Source: Bacteroidales bacterium
Lineage (GTDB): Bacteria > Bacteroidota > Bacteroidia > Bacteroidales > F082
Reading direction: 5' to 3'
Length of the DNA: 64,000 bases
NCBI GenBank assembly: GCA_029983675.1
Contig: JASBYY010000007.1
Coordinates: 1 to 64,000 of the forward strand
Each line of letters opens with the position of its first letter. The stretch's first letter is position 1. Shown here piece by piece: positions 30,057 through 38,505 of the stretch. A program made the position numbers and the translations under genes. The notes under the pieces were generated by a model, which worked only from the letters and a program-made list of their open reading frames with translations, did not search any database and was not told where the DNA came from.

Positions 30057-31586
30057 TCATTTGTGTTTCACAAACTTAGCCTTTCCACCATTTAGGCTGA
30101 CAAAATAAATGCCGTCGCTCAACGTGCTGATATCAACACGATTGACATTTCCCGATAATTTCACCGTCATCAAGACAACACCATTGACATCTAATATATT
30201 GGCTTGGGTATCATTTTCATGCACACAAATATCAATATAATCGGTTGCAGGATTAGGATAAACGTTAAAATGGGCGTGGACAACTTGATTTTCCGCATTG
30301 CTACTGATCAGACTGTCGCCATGCGCGGCAATGACCGTTTCGATAGTGCGGTTGCACACGGCGCAAAACGGCGCATAATCACGCATCATGCAATGAACCT
30401 GCGGGCGATACATGCCGGTCGCAAAATAGCCGCCACCCTCAAAAGCTCCAACCACATTGGCGTATTGCGCATTATTGGGAGTAGGAATCGGCGTTCCTGT
30501 TGCAACAAGATCGGACCATTTGGTATCAAAATTGACCAGAGAAGTGATATTAGGTTCCCAAGGCTCGACATTGAGATTGTATAGATTGATCAACGGATTG
30601 CTCGGCTCGACGTATTCATCGGCTAATCCCGCAAAAGCATGACCGAACTCATGGATGATGACACTTTCGGACGACATATTGCCCGCCGTACTGATGGAAT
30701 AGAAATTGAACAATCCGCTGCCGCCATACCGTGTGCTGTTGACAAGGATGTAAATCTGGTCGTAAGGCACATTGGCCGCCACATCTTTCACCGAAAAATA
30801 ATTGCGCGTGGTGCAATAACGATCGATGTAGAAAGTACTGAAATGCGAGTTCAGTATGGTCCTCACCCATTCTTGATTGGCCGGGACATCGGTACCGCTT
30901 TCTTCGGAAGGAGCCAGCACACCGCGGAAATTGAAGTCGCTGATATGGCTTGCAAAAGGTTCGTTGTGCGAAAAGACCTGCACCAAATGGTCGCAGTCCG
31001 ACTTGAACTTATCCATCTCTTCCGCCGTATAGCCTTCGGGCAGAATGGCGATATCGACTTTGGTATCAGGACTGCCATTCACAAGCGCATCGTAATGGGG
31101 AAAGATATAGCGTTGCTCCGTAGTATTGAAAATCTCATCCGGTTCGTACAACTTCGAAAACACTTCCTCAAAATCGCCATTGAAGTTGCGAATCTCCAAA
31201 ACAATATAGGCTTTGTGCAACGGCTTCGGTACCGACACTGACTCCTCGTAACAACGCTCCATACGGCTTGCTTCATCAGTAGTCTGCCATTCACGGAACA
31301 ACGTATTGTAGCCATGCAAATAAATGACCGCATTGGTAGCGGCATCCACGACCTTCACCCGATTGGTACCCAAATCATACGGGTCGATCAGATTGACCTT
31401 TGAGCCGCCAAACCAAGGTTCGATGATAAACCTATCGAACACGTAATGTGAAGTATCGCGCGTACCACACTGGTACACGTCCATACGCAAGGTATGGTCT
31501 TCGAAATACTGCTCGTAAGATATGGACTGTGCCACGACAAATACAGATGACAACAAGGCTGTCAATAATAATAAGGTGTTTTTCAT
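30057..31586 (-). CDS. M64 family metallopeptidase, T9SS-exported
   Basis: This 509-residue protein has a signal peptide (residues 1-19, ending VVAQ), an N-terminal beta-rich domain and an M64 (IgA peptidase-like) catalytic domain. The catalytic domain begins around DIAILPEGYTAEEM and holds the zinc site HEFGHAFAGLADEY near residue 310. The protein ends in a T9SS type A sorting domain (VYPNPATDYIDI, then LSDGIYFVSL). The HExxH form here is HEFGH, so both zinc histidines and the catalytic Glu are present. IgA cleavage is known only for some family members and should not be assumed. Confidence 0.87.
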   Translation of the reverse strand: MKNTLLLLTALLSSVFVVAQSISYEQYFEDHTLRMDVYQCGTRDTSHYVFDRFIIEPWFGGSKVNLIDPYDLGTNRVKVVDAATNAVIYLHGYNTLFREWQTTDEASRMERCYEESVSVPKPLHKAYIVLEIRNFNGDFEEVFSKLYEPDEIFNTTEQRYIFPHYDALVNGSPDTKVDIAILPEGYTAEEMDKFKSDCDHLVQVFSHNEPFASHISDFNFRGVLAPSEESGTDVPANQEWVRTILNSHFSTFYIDRYCTTRNYFSVKDVAANVPYDQIYILVNSTRYGGSGLFNFYSISTAGNMSSESVIIHEFGHAFAGLADEYVEPSNPLINLYNLNVEPWEPNITSLVNFDTKWSDLVATGTPIPTPNNAQYANVVGAFEGGGYFATGMYRPQVHCMMRDYAPFCAVCNRTIETVIAAHGDSLISSNAENQVVHAHFNVYPNPATDYIDICVHENDTQANILDVNGVVLMTVKLSGNVNRVDISTLSDGIYFVSLNGGKAKFVKHK

Positions 31587-31760
31587 ATCAAAACAATTCT
31601 ATTGGATTTACGGAACAAAAATACAATATTTGCCAACACATCACCATGTCACAACCCTTATTGGTTCTTTTGTAACACAAGCCTTTCAAAATCATGCTGC
31701 CGACACAAGACTTTTCGCTTCAAAAACGCTCTACCTTCCCCCTGACAAAAGAACAGCCGC

Positions 31761-31790
31761 CTTGCGGAATCATGTTTTTTCTTACCTTTG
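31761..31790 (+). promoter_or_regulatory. Promoter of elbB
   Basis: TTG at 31762-31764 and TACCTTTG at 31783-31790, about 18 bases apart, fit the Bacteroidota promoter pattern and lie 22 bp before the start codon. Confidence 0.5.
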
Positions 31791-31812
31791 AGCCGTAAAA
31801 GTATTATTTATC

Positions 31813-32484
31813 ATGAAGAAATTTGCAGTTATTCTTGCCGGTTGTGGTCATCTGGACGGCGCCGAAATCGGAGAAGCCATTACACTATTGCTGTCAATAG
31901 ATCAACATCATTGTGAATATCAATGTTTTGCCCCTAACAGACCGCAAACAGAAGTTATTGATCACTTTACCGGGAAAAAGGAGCGCGGGACACGCAATAT
32001 CATGACGGAAGCCGCCCGCATTGCCCGCGGCAACATTCTCCCTATTGAACAGTTCAAAGCCGAAGACTACGATGCCTTGTTATTCAGCGGCGGCTTTGGA
32101 GCAGCTAAAAACCTTTGCAGCTATGCCTTCAAAGGTGCCGATATGGAAGTCGAGCCTGATGTGGCACGCGCCATTCTCGACATGCACAAGGCCCAGAAGC
32201 CCATTGGCGGCATGTGTATCGCCCCCGTCCTATTTGCAAAGCTCATCGAGGACGTTTGTGTCACTTTGGGGAGTGACGGCACCCCAGCCAGCTCCGATGT
32301 GTTCAAAATGGGTGCCAGCCACGTACAAACCGAAGCTGGCGATGTGGTTGCTGATAACGAAAAACTCGTCTTTTCCACGCCGGCTTACATGCTCGACGCC
32401 ACTATCAAGGATGTGTATGACGGAGCTTACAACCTGATCGGATCCATCGTCGAAACCTTGGATGACACTTTGCATAAGCATTAA
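31813..32484 (+). CDS. elbB: ElbB-like DJ-1/PfpI family glyoxalase
   Basis: This 223-residue protein of the DJ-1/PfpI superfamily has the ElbB pattern: AVILAGCGHLDGAEIGEA at the N-terminus, FSGGFGAAKNL, and GGMCIAPVL with the nucleophile-elbow cysteine. ElbB-type proteins have weak glyoxalase activity and were once linked to isoprenoid synthesis. It is monocistronic with its own promoter and a terminator directly after it. Confidence 0.88.
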   Translation: MKKFAVILAGCGHLDGAEIGEAITLLLSIDQHHCEYQCFAPNRPQTEVIDHFTGKKERGTRNIMTEAARIARGNILPIEQFKAEDYDALLFSGGFGAAKNLCSYAFKGADMEVEPDVARAILDMHKAQKPIGGMCIAPVLFAKLIEDVCVTLGSDGTPASSDVFKMGASHVQTEAGDVVADNEKLVFSTPAYMLDATIKDVYDGAYNLIGSIVETLDDTLHKH

Positions 32485-32497
32485 CTCCTTCTACAGT

Positions 32498-32543
32498 AAA
32501 AAACAACAGGATACGAATCATTCGCATCCTGTTGTTTTTTTTC
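32498..32543 (+). terminator. Intrinsic terminator after elbB
   Basis: AAACAACAGGAT and ATCCTGTTGTTT pair in a hairpin with one internal mismatch, followed by a run of T. It can also serve the convergent uracil permease gene. Confidence 0.8.
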
Positions 32544-32571
32544 GGCCCATATCTTGAAAAGCCTCATAACA

Positions 32572-33921
32572 TCACTTTTCGGGAATATCCTTTTCTTTCA
32601 TTTCTTTTTCAAATGGAAAAATCTTTTCGTCGGGAAGCACCGTATTGAGAAAAATGCCTACCAATGCCGCCACTGCCAATCCCGAAAGGCCAATGCTGCC
32701 AAAACGAATTTGATCGTTCAGCGCATACTTGATGCCGATGGCCAACACGAGAATCAGAGCCGCCACCATGACGTTTTTCGACTTGGTGAAATCGACTTGG
32801 TTTTCAACCAGATTTCGTACTCCCACCGCTGCTATCATTCCATAAAGTATCAGGGAAATGCCGCCAATGGTTCCCGAAGGCATGACATGGATCAATTCGG
32901 CGAACTTCGGGCAAAATGCCAGCAATACAGCGATAAAAGCGGCAATGCGTATGACCCTCGGATCATATACCTTGGTCAGATTCAACACACCGGTGTTTTC
33001 ACCATAAGTGGTATTGGCGGGAGCGCCAAAGGCAGCGGCCAAAGCGGTGGCAAGACCATCGCCAATCAAAGTGCGGTGCAGTCCGGGGTCTTCAAGGTAG
33101 TTCTTATCCGTCGTAGAGGATATGGAGCATATATCGCCGATATGTTCCACCATGGTAGCCAAGGCAATCGGAATGATGGAGATAATGGCCGTTACCATGA
33201 AACTCCAGTCAGGATGACTGAAAACCGAAAACGCTGTATTTTCCCATCTGAAAGGTAAGCCAAACCATGCCGCTTCTTTTACCGATGTAAAATCCACATT
33301 ACCTATGCTCAGTGCAAACAGATAGGAAACTATGACTCCCATGAGAATCGGGACAATACGAATGATGCCTTTCGCCCAGATGCTGCAAACGATGACGACA
33401 GCGACAGCGACAACGGCTATTATCCAACTGTGATCCGTGCTGACGCAATTGTTCAGTGCAGATCCCGAAAGGGTCAGACCGATAGCAATGATAATGGGGC
33501 CAGTCACCACCGAAGGGAAGAAACGCAGCACCTTTTTGGTGCCGAACCATTTGATAAGACCGGCAAGTACCAAATACAACAGTCCCGCGCAGAACACGCC
33601 GATGCAAGCATAGGTCAGCGCAACGCTTTGCGTCATGCCCTTGTCTGCTCCTAAGGCGGTTACTGTGGCATAGCCGCCCAAAAAGGCAAAGGAAGAACCC
33701 AGAAAAGCCGGGACCTTACGTTTGGTGATGAAATGGAACAGCAAGGTGCCCAAACCTGCAAACAGCAGGGTGGCCGACACAGAAAGCCCCGTTAGGACGG
33801 GAACAAGCACAGTGGCGCCAAACATGGCGAAAAGATGCTGGAAGCCCAGTAACAACATACGTGGACGTCCAAGCTCACGGGCATCGTAAATGCCTTTTGA
33901 ATTGTCGATAAAGTGTTTCAT
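32572..33921 (-). CDS. uraA: Uracil/xanthine permease (NCS2 family)
   Basis: This 449-residue integral membrane transporter with about 12-14 hydrophobic segments belongs to the nucleobase:cation symporter-2 family. Family features are MFGATVLVPVLTGLSVSATL near the N-terminus and the NTTYGENTGVL motif. The gene lies downstream of upp on the same strand; with upp it would import and salvage uracil, which favours uracil over xanthine as substrate. Confidence 0.88.
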   Translation of the reverse strand: MKHFIDNSKGIYDARELGRPRMLLLGFQHLFAMFGATVLVPVLTGLSVSATLLFAGLGTLLFHFITKRKVPAFLGSSFAFLGGYATVTALGADKGMTQSVALTYACIGVFCAGLLYLVLAGLIKWFGTKKVLRFFPSVVTGPIIIAIGLTLSGSALNNCVSTDHSWIIAVVAVAVVIVCSIWAKGIIRIVPILMGVIVSYLFALSIGNVDFTSVKEAAWFGLPFRWENTAFSVFSHPDWSFMVTAIISIIPIALATMVEHIGDICSISSTTDKNYLEDPGLHRTLIGDGLATALAAAFGAPANTTYGENTGVLNLTKVYDPRVIRIAAFIAVLLAFCPKFAELIHVMPSGTIGGISLILYGMIAAVGVRNLVENQVDFTKSKNVMVAALILVLAIGIKYALNDQIRFGSIGLSGLAVAALVGIFLNTVLPDEKIFPFEKEMKEKDIPEK

Positions 33922-33965
33922 ATTTCTTGAATATTTAGTTTGTCAATGAAGTCTCTTCATAAAAA

Positions 33966-34005
33966 AGAGCCACAGACTTTATCCAAGATAAAGTCCACGG
34001 CTCTG
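33966..34005 (-). terminator. Terminator or attenuator between upp and uraA
   Basis: AGAGCC...GACTTTATC and GATAAAGTC...GGCTCT form a long hairpin. On the minus strand it is followed by a T6 run, placed after the upp stop and before uraA. It would end most upp transcripts or attenuate read-through into uraA. Confidence 0.7.
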
Positions 34006-34033
34006 ATTCAATCTCAAGCACCAAATAAATGCC

Positions 34034-34696
34034 TCAAATCTTGTCGCCATACGCAAGGTCGCCGGCATCCCCAAGACCGGGGACGATGTACTTGTGCTCG
34101 TTGAGTATCGGATCGATGGCACCGCACCACAATGTGACGTTCTCAAGCGGTTTGAAAAGCGACATGATCCGCTCCACGCCGTATTGGGAGGCAATGACAC
34201 AACACAAATGCAAATGGAGCGGAATGCCTTTCGTACACAAAGCCTGATAGGCCAGTTCAAAACTGCCGCCCGTGGCGAGCATGGGGTCGGCCATGATCAA
34301 AGTCTTATCGGTAAGCTCTGGTGCAGCCAAATACTCCACCTTGACACCGACACGCTCTTGCTTCTCATCGAGATAGTAGCGGTAGGCCGACACAAAGGCA
34401 CTTCCTGCCTGGTCGAACACATCCAAAAAGCCTTGATGGTACGGCAAGCCTGCCCGAAAAATAGTAGCAATCACCATGGATTCTTCAGGGGTGTTGACCT
34501 TAGCCTTGGCCAGCGGGGTGTCTATCTCTTTCTCTGAATAATTGAGTGTCTTGCTCACTTCGTATGCCATCATTTGGCCAATACGCTGTAGGTTATGACG
34601 AAATCGGTTGCGGTTCGACTGAATGCTAACATCTCTCAACTCAGCCACATACTGGTTGATGACGGATTTCGTCTTCGAAAAGTCAATAATGTTCAT
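34034..34696 (-). CDS. upp: Uracil phosphoribosyltransferase
   Basis: This 220-residue enzyme makes UMP from uracil and PRPP. The PRPP-binding loop is visible as LIMADPMLATGGSF, and the C-terminal uracil-binding region as YIVPGLGDAGDLAYGDK. The length and N-terminus (MNIIDFSKTKSVINQYVAELRD) fit the Bacteroidota form of Upp. It lies upstream of uraA, separated by a hairpin. Confidence 0.93.
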   Translation of the reverse strand: MNIIDFSKTKSVINQYVAELRDVSIQSNRNRFRHNLQRIGQMMAYEVSKTLNYSEKEIDTPLAKAKVNTPEESMVIATIFRAGLPYHQGFLDVFDQAGSAFVSAYRYYLDEKQERVGVKVEYLAAPELTDKTLIMADPMLATGGSFELAYQALCTKGIPLHLHLCCVIASQYGVERIMSLFKPLENVTLWCGAIDPILNEHKYIVPGLGDAGDLAYGDKI

Positions 34697-34713
34697 CGCC
34701 CGTATTATTTGCG

Positions 34714-34744
34714 CAAAGATATAACAAAATCAAAACCGAGCAAA
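34714..34744 (-). promoter_or_regulatory. Promoter of upp
   Basis: On the minus strand a TTTTG block (34741-34745) and TATCTTTG (34721-34714) lie 19 bases apart, a good Bacteroidota -33/-7 match about 18 bp before the start codon. Confidence 0.6.
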
Positions 34745-34909
34745 AATGATTTTTTTGTTTCTGCTCCTTTTTTGTTATTTCACTGATAATCGGACAAATA
34801 AGTTTTTTGATTAATAGACAATAAAATCCAAAGCGCTTCTTTTCCTCTCAATAATCGCATTTGGAAAGGATGCTAATAACTTTTCTAATGAAAAAATCTT
34901 ATTCCCATC

Positions 34910-35671
34910 CTATTTCAGCAGCCATGTTTTCAATTCTCCGGCTTTGGCCTTGCTGACCACAATTTTTTCGGGAGTATCAACAAAAAGATTCAGCAATAGC
35001 TTGCCCCCAAACCATACCGAAATATCTTTGATAGCGCTGCGGGCAACAATATACTGGCGGTTGGCCTTGAAAAACAAAACAGGATCGAGTTGTCCCATCA
35101 CTTCATCCAAGTTGTGATTCAGGTAATAGGAACGTTTGTCATGCGTGACGGCCTTTATCATCTTCGTATCGATAAAGACACAGGCGATGCTGCTTACCGG
35201 TAAAGGCACCAACTTGTCGCGCTCCGAAACCAAGAAACCCGATTTGTAGGTTTTTGTCATGCCGCCCATCTGACCCATCAGCTTGGCAATCAACTCGCTG
35301 TTATTAACAGGATGTCGGGTCAATGACTTGTACTTATTAATCGCTTTTTCAAGATCGGTCTTGTTGATGGGTTTCAGCAGATAGCTGATACCGTTCACGT
35401 CAAACGCTTTCAGGGCATACTCATCATAAGCCGTAGTGAAAATGATCGGGCAAGTGATGTCGGTTTGCTCAAAAATGGCAAAAGCCGACCCGTCCGCCAG
35501 ATGGATATCCATGAAAACCAAGTCGGGCATGGGGTTGTCACCAAACCAATCCACGCTTTCCTCGATAGATTGCAAAACAGCCTGGTTTTCCGTATCGGGA
35601 CAAAGTTGTTCCACCAATTTCAGCAGCGATTGCGCCGCCATGATTTCATCTTCTATAATTACGGTTTTCAT
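34910..35671 (-). CDS. LytTR-family response regulator
   Basis: This 253-residue response regulator has a receiver domain (residues 1-120) with phospho-acceptor D55 (LVFMDIHLAD), the acidic pocket EDE at 7-9 and K101 in LLKPINK, followed by a LytTR DNA-binding domain (about 145-250: FFKANRQYIVARSAIK). It follows the sensor kinase gene by 19 bp on the same strand, so the two form a LytS/LytTR pair. The target genes are unknown; the efflux-adaptor remnant upstream may mark a lost target. Confidence 0.9.
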   Translation of the reverse strand: MKTVIIEDEIMAAQSLLKLVEQLCPDTENQAVLQSIEESVDWFGDNPMPDLVFMDIHLADGSAFAIFEQTDITCPIIFTTAYDEYALKAFDVNGISYLLKPINKTDLEKAINKYKSLTRHPVNNSELIAKLMGQMGGMTKTYKSGFLVSERDKLVPLPVSSIACVFIDTKMIKAVTHDKRSYYLNHNLDEVMGQLDPVLFFKANRQYIVARSAIKDISVWFGGKLLLNLFVDTPEKIVVSKAKAGELKTWLLK

Positions 35672-35690
35672 ATCATGTCTCCTATTGGGT

Positions 35691-36767
35691 TCAACCTTCC
35701 TTCATCAACGGCAAAGTCACTCGAAATAGTGCGCCGTCATTCAAAATCACCACTTCCATGTTCCACTTCAGCCTGTAGCGTTCGGCAAGATTTGCCAGTC
35801 CGATTCCGTTGCTGGGTTCGTTGGTCAGCTTCTGCCGTATCGGGTTCGAGACGGTTATCGTGGCATCGGCAGCCGTGCTGATTGTGATACAGAGCGGCTG
35901 TTTGGCAGAAATCACATTATGCTTGATGGCGTTCTCCACCAATCCTTGCAACGAAAGCGGCAAAACGTACCGGTCGGCAAAGGCAGGGTCGATATCGAAA
36001 ACAAAGGTAAGATTCTCGCCGTAACGAATCTGCATCATGCCGCAATAGGAACGCACGCTGCGAATCTCTTCTTCGAGGGTTACCACTTGTTTGTTGTGCA
36101 AGGAAGAACGCAGCACCACCGAAAGCTGCTGCAAGTAATCCTGCGCCCTTTCAGTATCGGTACCCACTAAGGACTGCAGCGTATTCAAAGAGTTGAACAG
36201 GAAATGAGGATCCATCTGGTTTTTCAACGTCTCGTAACGCGTCCGCATGTTCTCGGTACGAAGCGCTTCGTTTTCAACGGCCACAATATGCTGGAAATAC
36301 AAGGAGCGTAGTAGTTGTGATGTCAATAGGACGATACACATGAAGCTGAAATCGCGCATCAAGCCGCCACGCACCATGAAAAACATGAAATTGGGCTTCA
36401 CCAATCCCTTATGAAACATCAATGGCACCACAGTGAACAGCAAGCTCATCATAACGGTGATGAATAATGACCCGAAAATCAAAACGGCAAGCTCACTCGC
36501 TTTCTTTCTGAAACCAATACGCATGATTTTACGGTTATACAGAAACAGCAGCAGGAGTAAGAAAAAACTGAACAAGGAATGCATCGCTATGCGCGAATAT
36601 GAAAAAGGCTTCCTACTTACAACAATATCTGAATTCATGAACAAGGCTTCGCTGTAGTGAAACGACAACATGAAAAACAAATGAAAAAACACACTGATTA
36701 CCAACGAAATGATAATCATTGTTTTAAGCGAGAGAAAGCTGGTATCGTTTTTCGGTTTTCTAATCAT
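35691..36767 (-). CDS. LytS-type sensor histidine kinase
   Basis: This 358-residue kinase has four N-terminal membrane spans (about residues 17-36, 60-77, 92-115, 138-157), a short linker coil, the His_kinase domain with DPHFLFNSLNTLQSL (H188) and a C-terminal HATPase region (NAIKHNVI, GIGLANLAERY). No extra sensory domain is present. It is the cognate sensor of the LytTR regulator directly downstream. Confidence 0.9.
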   Translation of the reverse strand: MIRKPKNDTSFLSLKTMIIISLVISVFFHLFFMLSFHYSEALFMNSDIVVSRKPFSYSRIAMHSLFSFFLLLLLFLYNRKIMRIGFRKKASELAVLIFGSLFITVMMSLLFTVVPLMFHKGLVKPNFMFFMVRGGLMRDFSFMCIVLLTSQLLRSLYFQHIVAVENEALRTENMRTRYETLKNQMDPHFLFNSLNTLQSLVGTDTERAQDYLQQLSVVLRSSLHNKQVVTLEEEIRSVRSYCGMMQIRYGENLTFVFDIDPAFADRYVLPLSLQGLVENAIKHNVISAKQPLCITISTAADATITVSNPIRQKLTNEPSNGIGLANLAERYRLKWNMEVVILNDGALFRVTLPLMKEG

Positions 36768-37276
36768 GACGCAAGATGTTTAATGGATAAGAGTGTATAT
36801 TCCAACAAAAACGACAAATCGAGATTAAAAGAGGGATGAAAAAGGGTATTGTTGAACCACGCGCCGGATATGCTTTCTTTTTCTCCGTTTTGGCAAGGAG
36901 AAAAAGAGGCGAGCGTGACCGTGTCAGATTCATAGAGTTGTTTAGTACGATCATAAGTGAGTTTTGCATATTTGAATAGGCTATTCGCAGTAGTGACACT
37001 TGCTTTAGCCTGACTGACGCTCGGGGAAAGTGTCAGTTTTTCTAACTCAGCCAACAACTCGCCTTTTTCCGTTACCCAATTGAAGCCTGTTGTCTGGTGT
37101 TCCATAACACACGGTTTCCCGACTTCAAAAATCTCAGTTCGACCAGTAGCCTTATCAACCGAGACGGTATTTCTTAAAGTGAGACCATCAACGAGATCGG
37201 TTTTGATTTTTGGTTCTTTTACCGAAGGTCGGGCCTTACTGATTCTTTGAAAATATGCAATAATCGTGCCTAACAT
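36764..37276 (-). pseudogene. Possible remnant of an RND/ABC efflux membrane-fusion protein
   Basis: This 170-codon frame contains a stretch that looks like the lipoyl edge and alpha-hairpin of an HlyD/AcrA-type adaptor (KGELLAELEKLTL, then QAKASVTTANSLFKYAKLTYDRTKQLYES). It has neither the expected N-terminal anchor nor the beta-barrel, and the C-terminal part looks random. It overlaps the kinase start by 4 bp. It may be a decayed fragment or a chance resemblance. The 37277-37563 gap beside it holds nothing I can support. Confidence 0.35.
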
Positions 37277-37563
37277 TATCCGACAAGCTTTTTTTGAAAT
37301 TTTTCCATTTTTTTCAACGAGACAGCAAAAATAACACAGATTCCAACGAATTTGGCTTCTTTTTATCTGAAACGGAAATAATAAGGAACGAAACGGAATC
37401 TTTTCAGCCGCGAAATGGTTGCTGTTTATCGGAAAACAGCACTTATACCACCCTTTTTCATACCCCTTTTCCCGCTACTTGAAACAGCATGAAAAACACT
37501 ATCCTGCACTCTGATTAACCCAAAAAACAACCATCAATTAGGCATCACTTCCTACAAAAACTA

Positions 37564-38232
37564 CTATGCCATTCCAATTTCTTTCTTTTTCACCCTCACG
37601 ATGCCATTCTGATAGGCAAAATAAATGAGTTCAGAAGTAGAATTAAATCCTAACTTCTTGAATATATGGTTTTTGTGTACCTCCACTGTACGCGGACTTA
37701 TGCCAAGTTTATTGGCGATTTGTTGTACGTAAAGCCCTAATGCACACAATCTTACAATTTCCATCTCGCGAGGGGTTAATGACCGGCACAATCTATCGGC
37801 ATCCATTTTCACCTCTTCAATAACACGAGCCAAGTCTTTACTGAAATAAGAGTATCCATTCATGATCTCGTGAATGGCAGTAACCAGTTCTGAAGCCCGA
37901 ATCGTCTTGTTGACAAAACCTTTGACGCCCAGATTGAGTAGCCGAAATAAGGTATGTTCCGATGTGTCGGAGGAAAGGACAAGTATTTTCATGTGGGGAT
38001 GGCATTCTTTCACATGTTGAACCAAGTCGATGCCGGTATTGTCGGGAAGGAGAATGTCAAGCAACAGCAAATCCGAATCAGCATGTTGCTCCAATTGCTG
38101 CTTGGCAACAAAAACAGTGTCGGCTTCGGCAACCACTCTACACGACGGACCGAAGTTCTCAAACGACATCCGCACCCCCAATCGCGTTAAGGGATGGCTA
38201 TCCACAAGCACTATTTTAATCTCTTGGGCCAA
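37564..38232 (-). CDS. NarL/FixJ-family response regulator, no kinase adjacent
   Basis: This 222-residue regulator has a receiver domain (residues 1-125) with D59 in DLLLLDILLPD and K109 in GFVNKTI, and a LuxR-type HTH (about 150-215: LTPREMEIVRLCALGL, SPRTVEVHKNHIFKKLGF). No histidine kinase gene is next to it; the nearest is the LytS-type gene about 0.8 kb downstream, which already has its own regulator. It lies about 270 bp beyond the end of the T6SS operon, same strand, so a regulatory role for that operon is possible. The gap 38233-38505 shows no gene. Confidence 0.88.
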   Translation of the reverse strand: MAQEIKIVLVDSHPLTRLGVRMSFENFGPSCRVVAEADTVFVAKQQLEQHADSDLLLLDILLPDNTGIDLVQHVKECHPHMKILVLSSDTSEHTLFRLLNLGVKGFVNKTIRASELVTAIHEIMNGYSYFSKDLARVIEEVKMDADRLCRSLTPREMEIVRLCALGLYVQQIANKLGISPRTVEVHKNHIFKKLGFNSTSELIYFAYQNGIVRVKKKEIGMA

Positions 38233-38505
38233 TATGGTAACTTTTAAATATCAAAAAAGCGAACTTTCTCATCAATCAAAGCAGTTTCTTGCATCCGACA
38301 TGTATTTCAAAAACCAGCCATCAGCAGAGCCCTCCCCACACACAAGTATCACATATTCGATACTGCAAAGAAAGTAAGGATTATGGCACTTGTCAATCAT
38401 ATAAAGATATGATTTTTCGTCTCTTTTCTTCTTTCGAAACCAATAAAAACAGCAAAACGACCTCTTTCATGTATGTCTTTATATGGTTTGCCGTCGTAAA
38501 TAGGA

